Part shown: in pieces, positions 34,739 through 46,500 of the stretch
Numbering within the stretch: position 1 is the first letter of the stretch
Layout of the letters: every line of letters begins with the position of its first letter
Origin: Pseudomonas xionganensis
GTDB lineage: Bacteria; Pseudomonadota; Gammaproteobacteria; Pseudomonadales; Pseudomonadaceae
DNA: 64,000 nt
Reading direction: 5' to 3'
NCBI RefSeq assembly: GCF_009763245.1
Contig: NZ_WKJZ01000001.1
Span: 1,132,455 to 1,196,454, forward strand
Notes under the pieces: generated by a model
Told to the model about the DNA's origin: nothing
The model's database searches: none
The model's input: only the letters and a program-made list of their open reading frames with translations
Translations under genes and position numbers: made by a program

Positions 34739-35161
34739 TCAGTCCGGCAAAGGTTCAAGCCGCACCGGCACCACACCGGCGCGCAGCATGTCGAGGCGTT
34801 CGGCGGCGGCGCGCGAAACGTCGATGATGCGCCCGCGCACGAAGGGGCCGCGGTCATTGATGCGCACCACCACGGACTTGTCGTTGCTCATGTTGGTCAC
34901 CCGCACCCGCGTGCCGAACGGCAGGCTGCGGTGCGCGGCGGTCAGCGCATGCTGATCGAAGCGCTCGCCGCTGGCGGTCTTGTTACCGTGGTGGCGGTCG
35001 CCGTAGTAGGAGGCCTTGCCGGTTTGCGTGACGCCGCCTGTGCCAACAGTGGAGCAACCGCCGAGCATTGCGAGCAGACCGAATACGACGACGGCCTGTA
35101 GCCCGGATGCAATCCGGGGCAGTAAGGATTTCCGGATGGCATCCGGGCTACAAGTAGGCAT
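34739..35161 (-). CDS. Short RlpA-like lipoprotein (double-psi beta-barrel, no SPOR domain)
   Basis: 140 residues. The lipobox is L-G-G-C with C36; the mature part is a single RlpA-type double-psi barrel starting [18 protein letters not shown]. The residues needed in RlpA lytic transglycosylase are present as E66, D69 and H77 ([18 protein letters not shown]). The SPOR domain of full-size RlpA, which targets the septum, is missing. Residues 4 to about 21, the charged n-region of the signal peptide, are encoded by the palindromic repeat at 35097-35152. No other start gives a usable signal peptide. Downstream gene is the exchanger, 86 nt away. Confidence 0.85.
   Translation of the reverse strand: MPTCSPDAIRKSLLPRIASGLQAVVVFGLLAMLGGCSTVGTGGVTQTGKASYYGDRHHGNKTASGERFDQHALTAAHRSLPFGTRVRVTNMSNDKSVVVRINDRGPFVRGRIIDVSRAAAERLDMLRAGVVPVRLEPLPD
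35097..35152. repeat. Palindromic repeat (GTAGCCCGGA family) inside a coding region
   Basis: Left arm 35098-35118 and right arm 35132-35152 match at 20 of 21 positions (TGTAGCCCGGATGC, then AATCCGG or CATCCGG). The centre is 13 nt. The element is translated in the minus direction as the signal-peptide n-region of the RlpA-like lipoprotein. It shares its arm core with the repeat at 7766-7805. Confidence 0.82.
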
Positions 35162-35177
35162 TGTTGGGTTCTCCGGG

Positions 35178-35203
35178 CAAACAAACGCCGGGCAAGCCCG
35201 GCG
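35178..35203 (-). terminator. Intrinsic terminator downstream of gatB
   Basis: CGCCGGGCAAGCCCGGCG (35186-35203) folds into a strong GC stem; on the minus strand it is followed by TTTGTTTG. It lies about 97 nt after the gatB stop and should end the gatCAB transcript before the lipoprotein gene. A second palindrome, GCCAACGCATGCGTTGGC, lies at 35272-35289. Confidence 0.7.
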
Positions 35204-35299
35204 TCGTTGTTGCTATCCATCCCTGGCTAGAAAGGATGCCGGCTCGGCCATCCATGGCCGGTCGTTGCCGGGCCAACGCATGCGTTGGCATCTACCGGC

Positions 35300-36748
35300 T
35301 CACCCTTCGAGCTTTTTCTTCAGCAGTTCGTTCACCTGACCAGGGTTGGCCTTGCCTTTCGAGGCTTTCATGGCCTGGCCGACAAAGAAGCCGAACATCT
35401 TGCCGCGTTTGGCTTCATCGCTGGCGCGGTACTGCTCGACCTGCTCGGCGTTGGCCGCCAGCACTTCGTCCAGCATCTTCTCGATGGCACCCGAGTCGGT
35501 GACCTGCTTGAGGCCCTTGCTCTCGATGATCTCGTCAGCGCTGGCACCTTCACCGGCCGCCAGGGCTTCGAACACCATCTTGGCGATCTTGCCGCTGATG
35601 GTGTTGTCCTTGATGCGCAGGATCATCCCGCCCAGTTGCTCGGCCGATACCGGCGACTGCTCGATATCCAGGTTGTCCTTGTTGAGCAGGCTGGACAGCT
35701 CGCCCATCACCCAGTTGGCGGCCAGCTTGGCATCGCCGCACACGGTATTCACGGCTTCGAAGTAGTCGGCCAGTTCGCGGCTGGCGGCCAGCACCGTGGC
35801 GTCGTAGGCGGACAGACCGAACTGCGACTCGAAACGCTCGCGCTTCTGCACCGGCAGCTCCGGCAGGCTGGCGCGCACTTCGTCGAGGAAGCTCTGTTCG
35901 ATCACCACCGGCAGCAGGTCGGGGCAGGGGAAGTAGCGGTAGTCGTTGGCCTCTTCCTTGCTGCGCATGGAGCGCGTCTGGTCCTTGTTCGGGTCGTACA
36001 GGCGGGTTTCCTGCACCACCTTGCCGCCGTCCTCGATCAGCTCGATCTGCCGTTGCACTTCGTGGTTGATCGCCTTCTCGATAAAGCGGAACGAGTTGAC
36101 GTTCTTGATCTCGGCGCGGGTGCCGAACTCGGCCTGGCCCTTGGGGCGAACCGAGACGTTGCAGTCGCAGCGCAGCGAGCCTTCGGCCATATTGCCGTCG
36201 CAGATGCCCAGGTAGCGCACCAGCGCGTGGATGGCTTTGACATAGGCCACCGCTTCCTTGGCGCTGCGGATATCCGGCTCGGAGACGATCTCCAGCAGCG
36301 GAGTGCCAGCGCGGTTGAGGTCGATGCCGCTCATGCCGTGGAAGTCTTCGTGCAGGCTCTTGCCGGCGTCTTCTTCCAGGTGCGCGCGGGTGATGCCGAT
36401 ACGCTTGGTGGTGCCGTCTTCCAGGGTGATATCGAGAAAGCCCTTGCCGACGATGGGATGGTCCATCTGGCTGGTCTGATAGCCCTTGGGCAGGTCCGGG
36501 TAGAAGTAGTTCTTGCGGGCGAAGACGTTCTGCGGGGCGATTTCGGCGTCGATGGCCAGGCCGAACTTGCAGGCCATGCGTACCGCTTCGGCATTGAGCA
36601 CCGGCAGGGTGCCGGGCATGCCCAGATCAACCAGGCTGGCCTGGGTGTTGGGCTCGGCACCAAAGGCGATGGCACTGCCGGAGAAAATCTTCGATTGGGT
36701 GGAAAGCTGGGCGTGAATTTCCAGCCCGATTACGGTTTCCCATTGCAT
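35300..36748 (-). CDS. gatB: Aspartyl/glutamyl-tRNA amidotransferase subunit B
   Basis: 482 residues. N-terminus [15 protein letters not shown], the cradle domain with [19 protein letters not shown], and the YqeY-like tRNA-binding tail ending in VNELLKKKL. GatB phosphorylates misacylated Glu-tRNA(Gln) or Asp-tRNA(Asn) and passes it to the amide. It completes the GatCAB heterotrimer. The start is 11 nt after gatA, whose TGA stop overlaps the GAGGA ribosome site of gatB, so translation is coupled. Confidence 0.97.
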   Translation of the reverse strand: MQWETVIGLEIHAQLSTQSKIFSGSAIAFGAEPNTQASLVDLGMPGTLPVLNAEAVRMACKFGLAIDAEIAPQNVFARKNYFYPDLPKGYQTSQMDHPIVGKGFLDITLEDGTTKRIGITRAHLEEDAGKSLHEDFHGMSGIDLNRAGTPLLEIVSEPDIRSAKEAVAYVKAIHALVRYLGICDGNMAEGSLRCDCNVSVRPKGQAEFGTRAEIKNVNSFRFIEKAINHEVQRQIELIEDGGKVVQETRLYDPNKDQTRSMRSKEEANDYRYFPCPDLLPVVIEQSFLDEVRASLPELPVQKRERFESQFGLSAYDATVLAASRELADYFEAVNTVCGDAKLAANWVMGELSSLLNKDNLDIEQSPVSAEQLGGMILRIKDNTISGKIAKMVFEALAAGEGASADEIIESKGLKQVTDSGAIEKMLDEVLAANAEQVEQYRASDEAKRGKMFGFFVGQAMKASKGKANPGQVNELLKKKLEG

Positions 36749-36759
36749 AGTGATCGTCC

Positions 36760-38211
36760 TCAGAAGCCGCTCGGTGCTTGTTTATGCCAGTCAGTGACCT
36801 GTTGGTACTGGTGGGCGACGTTAAGCAGGCGGCCTTCCTGGAAGTAGTTGCCGAGCAACTGCACACCCACCGGCAAGCCGTAGACGAAGCCGGCCGGCAT
36901 CGACAGGCCGGGGATGCCGGCGAGGTTGGCGGTGATGGTGTAGATATCTTCCAGATAGGCGGCGACCGGATCGTTGTTCTTCTCGCCGAGCTTCCAGGCC
37001 AGGTTCGGCGTGGTTGGGCCGAGAATCACGTCGACCTCATTAAAGGCGGCGACGAAATCGTTCTTGATCAGCCGGCGGATCTTCTGCGCCTTGAGGTAGT
37101 AGGCATCGTAGTAGCCGGCGGAGAGTGCATAGGTGCCGACCATGATGCGGCGCTTCACTTCCGCGCCAAAGCCTTCACCACGCGAGCGCTTGTACAGGTC
37201 CTGCAGGTCCTTGGGGTTTTCGCAGCGGTAGCCGAAGCGCACACCGTCGAAACGAGACAGGTTGGAGCTGGCTTCGGCCGGGGCAATCACGTAGTAGGCC
37301 GGAATCGCATGCTGCATATTCGGCAGGCTGATGTCCTTGACGGTGGCGCCGAGCTTTTTCAGCTCCTCGACCACGGCCATCACCTTCTCGCCGATGCGCG
37401 CATCCAGGCCGGCGCCGAAGTATTCCTTGGGCAGGCCGATGCGCAGGCCGGTCAGCGGCTGGCTCAGCGCGGCCAGATAGTCGTCAACCGGCTGATCGAC
37501 ACAGGTCGAGTCCTTGGCATCGAAGCCGGCCATGGCTTGCAGCATCAGCGCGCAGTCTTCTGCGTTGCGCGCCAGTGGGCCACCCTGATCGAGGCTGGAG
37601 GCGTAGGCGATCATGCCCCAGCGCGACACGCGGCCGTAGGTCGGCTTGATCCCGGTGAGGTTGGTCAGCGCGGCCGGCTGGCGGATCGAGCCGCCGGTGT
37701 CGGTGCCAGTGGCGGCCGGCAATAGGCGTGCGGCGACTGCTGCTGCCGAGCCACCGCTGGAGCCGCCCGGCACGCGGGTCAGATCCCAGGGGTTCTTCAC
37801 CGCGCCGTAGTGGCTGGACTCGTTGGCCGAGCCCATGGCGAACTCGTCCATATTCAGCTTGCCCAGGGTCACGGCGCCGGCGGCGGCAAGCTTCTCGACC
37901 ACAGTGGCGTTGTAAGGCGCCTTGAAGCCTTGCAGGATCTTGGAGGCGCAGCTGGTCAGCACGTCCTGGGTGCAGAACAGGTCCTTGTGAGCGATCGGTG
38001 CGCCGAGCAGGGCGCCATTCTCGCCGGCAGCGCGGCGGGCGTCGGCGGCCTTGGCCTGCTCCAGCGCAAGCTCTTCGGTAACGGTAATAAAGCTATTGAG
38101 CTGCGGGTCGAGCTGGGCAATACGGGCCAGCAGGCTGCGGGTCAGCTCTTCAGCGGAAAATTGCTTGTCGGCGAGTCCGCGGGCGATCTCGGCCAGAGTC
38201 AGTTGGTACAT
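36760..38211 (-). CDS. gatA: Aspartyl/glutamyl-tRNA amidotransferase subunit A
   Basis: 483 residues, amidase-signature family. The catalytic triad Ser-cisSer-Lys is K76 (AHKDLFC), S175 (DTGGS) and S151 (in [11 protein letters not shown]), at the spacing known for GatA. It hydrolyses glutamine to supply ammonia to GatB. Second gene of gatCAB. Length and motifs are normal. Confidence 0.97.
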   Translation of the reverse strand: MYQLTLAEIARGLADKQFSAEELTRSLLARIAQLDPQLNSFITVTEELALEQAKAADARRAAGENGALLGAPIAHKDLFCTQDVLTSCASKILQGFKAPYNATVVEKLAAAGAVTLGKLNMDEFAMGSANESSHYGAVKNPWDLTRVPGGSSGGSAAAVAARLLPAATGTDTGGSIRQPAALTNLTGIKPTYGRVSRWGMIAYASSLDQGGPLARNAEDCALMLQAMAGFDAKDSTCVDQPVDDYLAALSQPLTGLRIGLPKEYFGAGLDARIGEKVMAVVEELKKLGATVKDISLPNMQHAIPAYYVIAPAEASSNLSRFDGVRFGYRCENPKDLQDLYKRSRGEGFGAEVKRRIMVGTYALSAGYYDAYYLKAQKIRRLIKNDFVAAFNEVDVILGPTTPNLAWKLGEKNNDPVAAYLEDIYTITANLAGIPGLSMPAGFVYGLPVGVQLLGNYFQEGRLLNVAHQYQQVTDWHKQAPSGF

Positions 38212-38226
38212 GGCTGGGCGTTTCCC

Positions 38227-38514
38227 TTACTCGATGACTTTCGGAACCAGATACAGGCCGTTTTCCACGGCCGGGGCGATGGCCTGGTAGGCCTCGCGCT
38301 GGTTGCGTTCGGTGACCTGGTCGGCGCGCAGGCGCTGGGTGGCCTCCAGGGGGTGGGCCAGGGGCTCGATACCGTCAGTATTGACGGCCTGCATCTGGTC
38401 GATCAGGCCGAGGATGTTATTCAGGGTCGTGGTGGTACTCGGAATATCGTCTTCATTCAGGCCCAGTCGGGCCAGATGAGCGATCTTCTCCACGTCGGAG
38501 CGTTCAAGCGCCAT
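38227..38514 (-). CDS. gatC: Aspartyl/glutamyl-tRNA amidotransferase subunit C
   Basis: 95 residues from ATG 38514; the frame extends to 38544 but [19 protein letters not shown] is the family start. GatC is a small clamp that wraps GatA and holds the complex together; the C-terminal [12 protein letters not shown] is conserved. First gene of the operon, divergent from mreB with 241 nt between the starts. Confidence 0.96.
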   Translation of the reverse strand: MALERSDVEKIAHLARLGLNEDDIPSTTTTLNNILGLIDQMQAVNTDGIEPLAHPLEATQRLRADQVTERNQREAYQAIAPAVENGLYLVPKVIE

Positions 38515-38682
38515 CGGGTGTCTCCCTATATAAAGGTTGCGCAAACGGCGAGCGGCTTATGCAAATGTGATCGAGTCGCCATGCTTGAAAGTGCAGGGAA
38601 CGGATGCGGGAAGCCGGCGGTCAAAGGCCGCGATGATGGGCCGTAAAGCCCGGAAAAACCGGCAATCTAACATATTGGTGCC

Positions 38683-38711
38683 TTGCTCAAAATCCCTGTC
38701 GTTGTTAGAGT
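38683..38711 (+). promoter_or_regulatory. Candidate promoter of mreB
   Basis: TTGCTC, a 17-nt spacer, then TAGAGT, 45 nt before the mreB start codon. Both boxes match the sigma-70 consensus only in part. The gap from gatC holds no other coding frame. Confidence 0.35.
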
Positions 38712-38743
38712 TTGCCGCACTTTTTTACCCACGCGTTGCCTAG

Positions 38744-39793
<1,050 letters not shown>

Positions 39794-39815
39794 GGCCTGC
39801 GCCGCTCGTCTGCTC

Positions 39816-39856
39816 AAGCTGCAATCGGGTTATGCTCGCTTGCAGCTTTTTGTTTG
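39816..39856 (+). terminator. Intrinsic terminator between mreB and mreC
   Basis: AAGCTGCAA (39816-39824) pairs with TTGCAGCTT (39840-39848) over 9 bp with a 15-nt loop, followed by TTTGTTTG. It lies between two genes of one operon, so it likely makes mreB mRNA more abundant than mreCD mRNA. Confidence 0.72.
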
Positions 39857-39918
39857 CTGCCTGATGCCCTGAGGAAACGCTCATCAAACCGCTATTCGCC
39901 AAAGGACCTTCGCTCGGT

Positions 39919-40848
39919 GTGCGCCTGCTGGTGTTCACCGTGCTATCGGCCGCGCTGATGGTGGTGGATGCCCGCTTTACTGTATTGCAGCCGCTGCGTA
40001 CCCAGCTTGGCCTGGTGGTCGAACCGGTCTACTGGCTGGGGCGTTTGCCGGTACGGTTGTGGGAGGGCGCGACTCAGGAATTGAGCACGCGCAATGAACT
40101 GGCGGCGGAAAACGAGAAGCTCAAGGCCGAACAGCTGATGATGCAGCGCCGCCTGCAGAAGCTGGCGGCGCTGACCGAGCAGAATGTGCGCCTGCGCGAA
40201 TTGCTCAACTCGGCCGCCCTGGTGGATGACGAGGTGCTGGCCACCGAGCTGATCGGCATAGACCCCAATCCCTACAGTCATCGCATCCTGATCGACAAGG
40301 GCAGCAAGGATGGCGTGCTGCTCGGCCAGCCGGTGCTCGATGCCCGCGGCCTGATGGGCCAGGTGGTCGAAGTGCTGCCCTACAGCTCGCGGGTGTTGCT
40401 GCTCACCGACACCACCCACAGTATTCCGGTGCAGGTCAATCGCAACGGTCTGCGCGCCATCGCCAGCGGTACTGGTAACCCGGAGCGCCTGGAGCTGCGC
40501 CATGTGGCCGATACCGCGGATATCAAGGAAGGCGATCTGCTGGTCAGCTCCGGTCTGGGCCAGCGTTTTCCGGCGGGTTATCCGGTGGCCACGGTCACCG
40601 AGGTGATCCACGACTCCGGTCAGCCCTTCGCCATCGTGCGCGCCATGCCCACCGCCAGCCTTAATCGCACCCGCTTTATGCTGCTGGTGTTTACCGATAC
40701 GCGCACGCCTGAGCAGCGCGCCAGCGATTCGGCCGAGGCCCAGGAGGCCTTTGATCGTGAGCGTCAGGGGCAGGCCGAGGCCGCCGCTGGCGCTGCCAGC
40801 GCCACGCCCCCCGAGGCGGCGAGCAGTGAACAGGAGGCTGGTCAATGA
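39919..40848 (+). CDS. mreC: Rod-shape protein MreC
   Basis: 309 residues from GTG 39919, the first canonical start in the frame. A membrane helix (about 1-17), a coiled coil (about 50-95) and the beta-domain with G-I-D-P-N-P-Y-S-H-R and T-D-T-T-H-S-I-P-V-Q-V-N follow; the tail is rich in Ala/Glu. MreC activates the PBP2-RodA elongasome. The frame is open upstream to a TGA at 39862 and encodes IKPLFAKGPSLG before the helix, which resembles the N-terminus I recall for Pseudomonas MreC. A GAGGA site at 39871 is spaced 7 nt from an ATC at 39883. The true start may thus be the ATC (see findings). Confidence 0.93.
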   Translation: MRLLVFTVLSAALMVVDARFTVLQPLRTQLGLVVEPVYWLGRLPVRLWEGATQELSTRNELAAENEKLKAEQLMMQRRLQKLAALTEQNVRLRELLNSAALVDDEVLATELIGIDPNPYSHRILIDKGSKDGVLLGQPVLDARGLMGQVVEVLPYSSRVLLLTDTTHSIPVQVNRNGLRAIASGTGNPERLELRHVADTADIKEGDLLVSSGLGQRFPAGYPVATVTEVIHDSGQPFAIVRAMPTASLNRTRFMLLVFTDTRTPEQRASDSAEAQEAFDRERQGQAEAAAGAASATPPEAASSEQEAGQ

Positions 40849-41333
40849 TCTCGACGGCGCCAAGCAATGTCTGGGTGGTCTGGCTCAGCCTGGCCCTGGC
40901 CCTGTTGTTGAGTGTGACCAGCATTCCGGCCTTTATGGAAGTGGGCCGGCCGCTATGGCTGGCCCTGTTTCTGGCCTACTGGGTGCTGGCGGTGCCGCAT
41001 CGGGTGGGCATGGCCACGGCCTGGTGCGTAGGCCTGCTGGCCGATGTGCTGAACGGCTCATTGCTCGGGCAGAATGCGCTGGTGCTGACCCTGATCAGCT
41101 TTCTGGTGCAGACCCTGCACCAGCGTCTGCGCATGTTTCCCATGTGGCAGCAGAGCGTGGTGCTGCTGGTGATCTTCGGCTTGGCCCAGCTGGTGCAGCT
41201 GTGGCTCAATGCCCTGACCGGCAACCGCCCCCCCACCTTGCTGTTTATTCTGCCGGCGTTGGTCAGTGCGCTGCTCTGGCCCTGGGTTTGCACCCTGCTG
41301 CGCGTCGTGCACCTGCGTCTGCGGGTCAACTGA
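40845..41333 (+). CDS. mreD: Rod-shape protein MreD
   Basis: 162 residues with five or six membrane helices and the family motif [16 protein letters not shown] (about 65-80). It is an inner-membrane partner of MreC. The start overlaps the mreC stop by 4 nt (ATGA), so the two are translated together. Confidence 0.95.
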   Translation: MISTAPSNVWVVWLSLALALLLSVTSIPAFMEVGRPLWLALFLAYWVLAVPHRVGMATAWCVGLLADVLNGSLLGQNALVLTLISFLVQTLHQRLRMFPMWQQSVVLLVIFGLAQLVQLWLNALTGNRPPTLLFILPALVSALLWPWVCTLLRVVHLRLRVN

Positions 41334-41373
41334 TCCGCTCTATCCTGCTCTCGCGGCCATCGGAGGGGCCAGT

Positions 41374-41961
41374 ATGCCGACACTCTATCTCGCCTCCGGT
41401 TCGCCGCGTCGACGTGAGCTGCTCAGTCAGATTGGCGTGCCCTTCCACATCCATAGCCTGCCGATTGATGAAAATGTCTTGCCGGGCGAGGCGCCCTTGG
41501 CCTATGTAGAGCGTCTGGCCCGGGCCAAGGCGCAGGTTGCCCTGGCAAGCCTGGGGCAGGACAGGCAGGCCGTAGCGCTGGGCGCGGACACCAGCGTGGT
41601 GCTGGATGGGCGCATTCTCGGCAAGCCACTGGACCGTGAGGATTGTCTGGCCACCCTGCGGGCACTGTCCGGGCGTACTCATCAGGTGCTGACTGCCGTC
41701 GCCCTGGCCAGCCATGAGCGGCTGACCTGCCGCGTGGTGTGCAGTGAAGTGAGCTTCCGTTCCCTGAGCGATGCCGAGCTGGCTGCTTACTGGGCCAGCG
41801 GCGAGCCCCGGGACAAGGCAGGCGGTTATGCTATCCAGGGCTTGGCGGGGATATTTGTGCGTCAGCTGCAGGGCAGTTATTCGGCGGTCGTGGGCTTGCC
41901 CCTGTGCGAAACCGCCGAGTTGCTCGGCGAGTTCGGCATCGCCTGCTGGCAGCAGGTTTGA
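41374..41961 (+). CDS. maf: Maf-family nucleoside triphosphate pyrophosphatase (YhdE type)
   Basis: 195 residues from ATG 41374 (CGGAGG site). The Maf signature [10 protein letters not shown] (8-17), the acidic metal site with G-A-D-T-S-V-V-L and the [10 protein letters not shown] loop are present. YhdE-type members hydrolyse dTTP and UTP and related modified nucleotides to monophosphates. It sits between mreD and rng, the usual proteobacterial order. Assignment to YhdE rather than YceF rests on this context. Confidence 0.93.
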   Translation: MPTLYLASGSPRRRELLSQIGVPFHIHSLPIDENVLPGEAPLAYVERLARAKAQVALASLGQDRQAVALGADTSVVLDGRILGKPLDREDCLATLRALSGRTHQVLTAVALASHERLTCRVVCSEVSFRSLSDAELAAYWASGEPRDKAGGYAIQGLAGIFVRQLQGSYSAVVGLPLCETAELLGEFGIACWQQV

Positions 41962-42025
41962 ATCAGCGACATAACAGCGGCGCGGGTCTGTCCGCGGGCG
42001 CCGGCATGAGCATCGGGAAGGACGC

Positions 42026-43483
42026 ATGAGCGAAGAGATTCTGATCAATATCACGCCGATGGAATCGCGCGTGGCGCTGGTGGAAAACGGCGTGTTGCAG
42101 GAAGTGCACGTGGAGCGCACGCAGAAGCGCGGCATCGTCGGCAATATCTACAAGGGCAAGGTGGTGCGGGTGCTGCCCGGCATGCAGGCTGCCTTTGTCG
42201 ACATCGGCCTGGAGCGCGCGGCCTTTATCCACGCGGCGGAAATTTCCAGTCGTGAAGGCAGTGCGGTGGAGTCGATCAGCGCCCTGGTGCATGAGGGCCA
42301 GAGCCTGGTGGTGCAGGTGACCAAAGACCCGATCGGCACCAAGGGCGCGCGCCTGACCACCCAGCTGTCGATTCCCTCGCGCTATCTGGTGTATATGCCG
42401 CGCACCAGTCATGTCGGCATTTCCCTGAAGATTGAGGACGAGACCGAGCGCGAGCGTCTCAAGCAGGTGGTGGCCGACTGCGTGGCTGCCGAAGGTATCG
42501 AGGAGAGCGGCGGTTTTATCCTGCGTACCGCCGCCGATGGCGCTGGCGCCGATGAGATCCTCGCCGATATCCGCTATCTGCGCCGTCTGTGGGAGCAGAT
42601 CGCCACGCAGATGAAGGTGGGGCCGACGCCGCTGGTGATCTATGAGGACCTGAGCCTGGCGCTGCGTACCCTGCGCGACCTGGTCAATCCGAAGATCGAG
42701 AAGATCCGCGTGGATTCCCGGGAGACCTTCGGCAAGATCACCCAGTTTGTCGACGAGCTGATGCCGGAGATTGCCGATCGCCTGGAGCATTATCCCGGCG
42801 AGCGGCCAATCTTCGATCTGTATGGCGTCGAGGACGAAATCCAGAAGGCCCTGGAGCGCAAGGTGCCGCTCAAGTCCGGCGGTTATCTGATCATCGACCC
42901 GGCCGAGGCGATGAGCACCATCGATGTGAATACCGGCGCCTTCGTCGGCCACCGCACCCTGGAAGAGACCATCTTCAAGACCAACCTGGAGGCGGCCACC
43001 GCCATTGCCCGCCAGCTGCGCCTGCGCAACCTGGGCGGGATCATCATCATCGACTTTATCGACATGGAAGATGAGGAGCACCAGCGCCAGGTGCTGCGCA
43101 CCCTGGAGAAGCAGCTGGAGCGTGACCACGCCAAGACCAACATCATCGGCATCACCGAGCTGGGGCTGGTGCAGATGACCCGCAAGCGCACCCGTGAAAG
43201 CATCGAGCAGGTGCTCTGCGAGCCCTGCAGCGCCTGCGAGGGGCGCGGCAAGCTGAAGACCGCGGAAACCGTGTGCTACGAGATCTTCCGCGAAATTCTG
43301 CGTGAGGCCCGGGCCTATCAGCCGGAAGGTTATCGCGTGTTGGCCAATCAGAAGGTGGTCGACCGCCTGCTTGATGAAGAGTCGGGCAATGTCGCCGATC
43401 TGGAGGCCTTTATCGGCCGCACCATCAAGTTCCAGGTGGAAACCATGTACTCCCAGGAACAGTACGATGTGGTGCTGCTGTGA
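42026..43483 (+). CDS. rng: Ribonuclease G
   Basis: 485 residues. S1 RNA-binding domain inserted near residues 35-125 (G-N-I-Y-K-G-K-V-V-R-V-L-P-G-M-Q-A-A-F-V-D-I-G), the catalytic Mg-binding aspartates in T-I-D-V-N-T-G and I-I-I-D-F-I-D-M, and the Zn-link cysteines C-E-P-C-S-A-C-E-G-R-G. It lacks the long C-terminal scaffold of RNase E. RNase G processes the 16S rRNA 5' end and decays some mRNAs. It precedes yhdP with a 25-nt gap. Confidence 0.96.
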   Translation: MSEEILINITPMESRVALVENGVLQEVHVERTQKRGIVGNIYKGKVVRVLPGMQAAFVDIGLERAAFIHAAEISSREGSAVESISALVHEGQSLVVQVTKDPIGTKGARLTTQLSIPSRYLVYMPRTSHVGISLKIEDETERERLKQVVADCVAAEGIEESGGFILRTAADGAGADEILADIRYLRRLWEQIATQMKVGPTPLVIYEDLSLALRTLRDLVNPKIEKIRVDSRETFGKITQFVDELMPEIADRLEHYPGERPIFDLYGVEDEIQKALERKVPLKSGGYLIIDPAEAMSTIDVNTGAFVGHRTLEETIFKTNLEAATAIARQLRLRNLGGIIIIDFIDMEDEEHQRQVLRTLEKQLERDHAKTNIIGITELGLVQMTRKRTRESIEQVLCEPCSACEGRGKLKTAETVCYEIFREILREARAYQPEGYRVLANQKVVDRLLDEESGNVADLEAFIGRTIKFQVETMYSQEQYDVVLL

Positions 43484-43508
43484 CCGCGGCGATGCGGAGC
43501 TGAACTGA

Positions 43509-46500
43509 ATGGCGAATCTGGCCCGTGGCCTGATGGGCCTGTTGCGCACCCTGCTGGGGCTCTGTGCCCTGGTGTTGGTGCTGCTGGCCTTGTATGTCAG
43601 CCTGGGCCGCGAGCTGCTGCCGTGGGTTGCCGAGTACCGCCTTGAGGTGGAGGATCGCGCCACGGCGGCACTGGGCATGCCGGTGCGGATTGCTGCGCTG
43701 GAGGGGCGCTGGCAGGGGCTGGCGCCGCTGCTGGTGGCCCGCGATGTGCAGGTCGGTGAGGGCGCGGGGCGTGTGCAACTGGATCAGGTGCGCGTGCGCC
43801 CCGATCTGCTGGGCAGTCTCAGGGCTCGCCAGCTGCGCATCGCCAGGCTGGAACTGGACGGCCTGCAGCTGGTGGTGCAGGAGGACGCCGAGGGGCGCTG
43901 GAGCCTCAAGGGATTGCCGCAGCGTGAGGCGGCGGCGCCCATGGATGTGGCCGAACTGCTGACGCGGACCCAGGTGCTCCAGCGCCTTAGCCTGCATAAC
44001 AGCCAGATCACCCTGCAGGCTCACGAACAGCCCCCGCGCACCCTGACCTACCTCAACCTCAGCCTGCGTAACGGCCCGGCACGCCAGCGCCTGGATGCGC
44101 GCCTGCTGTTGCCCGACGGCCAGCCCCTGGCGCTGCAGTTGCGCACGCGCATGCAGGCGCAGAGTTGGCGTGAGCTGCAGGCCGAGCTGTACCTGAGCCT
44201 GCCGCAGAGTGACTGGGCGGCCTGGATTCCTTCAGGCCTGCTGAGAGACTGGCGCCTGAACGAATTGCGTGCTGGTGGAGAGGTCTGGCTTAGCTGGGCT
44301 GAGGGGGCGGTTAGCCGGGCGGTGGCGCGCCTGCATGTGCCGCGGCTGCAGGCCGGCTATGCGGCCCGGGAGCCCGTGCTGCTGGATAATCTGGCATTGA
44401 ATGGCTACTTTCAGCGCAATGCCGAGGGTTTTGCCCTGCAGCTGGATGATCTGGCCTTCAGTCGCGATCAGCAGCGCTGGGGCGAGGTGCGTCTGACCCT
44501 CAACCATGTGCGCGAAAGCGCGGAACAGGAGCAGCAGTGGCAGCTGGCGGTGGATCACCTCGATCTGGCACCGTTGCAGCCTCTGGTGGCGGCCCTGGCG
44601 CCGCTGCCGGGCAAGACCCTGGCGCTGCTGGAACAGCTCAAGCCCCATGGCGCCCTGCACCATATCCAGCTGGATTACCGGCCTGAAGTAGAAGGCCCCT
44701 TGCGCCTGCAGTTTGCCGCCAATCTGGAACGTATCGGTTTTAACGCCTACCTGGGCTCGCCGGCGGCGGAGAATGTCAGCGGCAGCCTCAGTGGCGATCT
44801 GGCCCAGGGCGAGTTGCGTCTGGACAGCGAGGACTTTGCCCTGCACCTGGCCACCCTGTTTCCCAAACCCTGGCGCTACCAGCACGCCAATGCGCGGCTG
44901 ACCTGGCAGCTGGATGAACAGGCTTTCACCCTGCGCAGCCCCTATCTGCAGGTGCGCGGTGAGGAAGGGGAGATCGCCGGGGATTTTCTGATCCGCCTGC
45001 TGTTCGATCCGGCGGCCGAGGACTACATGGATCTGCGCGTTGGTCTGCGTCAGGGCGATGCCCGTTATACCGAGAAATATCTGCCGACCCTGTCGCCGGG
45101 GCTCAGCCCGCAGCTGGCCGACTGGCTGAAGACCGCCATTCGTGGCGCCCAGGTGCAAGAGGGTTTTTTCCAGTACCAGGGCTCGCTGAACAAGGGCGCC
45201 GAGCCCAGCGCCCGCAGCCTGAGCCTGTTCTTTGCCGTGGAGGAGGCCGAGCTGGCCTTCCAGCGGGGCTGGCCGGCCCTGCGCGAAGGGCGTGGCACGG
45301 TGTTTGTCGAGGACAGCGGCGTGCGTGTCGAACTGGCGGCGGGGCGAATTCTCGATAGCCGGATTGACGCGGCCCAGGCACTGATCGCCACGCAGCCCGG
45401 CCAGGTTCCGCACCTGCTGCTGAATGCCGAACTGAGCAGCAGCCTGGGCGATGCCCTGCATATCCTGCAGCGGGCGCCTATCGGCACGGCCGAGCTGTTC
45501 GCCGGCTGGAGTGGACAGGGGGCTTTGGCCGGCAGGCTCAAGCTCGACCTGCCGTTACGTGCCGGGCAGGCGCCTGCTGTGGTGGTGGATTTCGCCAGCG
45601 ATGATGCCAGCCTGAATATGGCCAATCCCGCCTTGCAGCTGAGCGAACTGCAAGGTGCCTTCCGCTATGACACTGGCAGCGGTCTGAGTGCCCCGGATAT
45701 TCGCGCCCGCGTCCTGGGGCATGAGGTTCGGGGCAAGATAGTGGCCAACGGCAGCCGGGAGCAGCCGCGCAGCCGGATCGAGGCCACCGGCCGGGTTGGC
45801 TTGACCGAGCTGAGCGGCTGGCTTGGCGTGAGCCAGCCCCTGCCGCTGTCCGGCAGCCTGCCCTATCGCCTGCGCCTGACCCTGGATGGACAGGATAGCC
45901 AGTTACGGGTCGACTCGAACTTGCAGGGACTGGCCATCGATCTGCCGGCGCCATTCGGCAAGGCTGCAACTGAAGAGCGCTATGCCGACTGGCGCATGAC
46001 CCTGAGTGGGGCGGAGCGCCGCTACTGGCTCGATTATGCCGAGCGGGCCAGCCTGTCGTTTGCCGCGCCCGTCGGGCGTATGGGCGAGGGGCGTGGTGAA
46101 CTGCGCCTGGGGGGCGGTGCGGCCAGCTTGCCGGTGAGCCAGGGCGTGCGCCTGCGTGGAAGCCTGGCGGAGCTGGATTGGTCGGCCTGGCAGGCGGCCT
46201 TGCAGCCCTATGCCCAGATATCTAGTGAGTCGTCCTTTCCGGCACTGCAGGACGCGCGCTTGGATATAGGCCGCTTTCAGGGTTATGGCATTGAGTTGGC
46301 TGCTTTGGACGTGCAGCTCAAGCGCCAGACTGGGGCCTTTAATCTGCTGCTTGATAGCGAGCAGATTAAAGGACGTTTGGTATTACCTGATCAAAAAAAC
46401 GACGTTATAAATGTCGATTTGCAGCATTTGCGCTTCCCAGCAGTGGCGTCGGTTACTGCAGAGTCTGAATCTATGGACAAACCGGATCCCTTGGCAGGTG

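Noticed and set aside
35272..35289. GCCAACGCATGCGTTGGC palindrome as a protein-binding site
   Set aside because: It lies just after gatB without a promoter nearby; a role in transcript end formation is as likely, and no known operator matches.
41963..43678. A 571-codon minus frame opposite rng
   Set aside because: Same kind of antisense shadow; RNase G on the plus strand has all family motifs.
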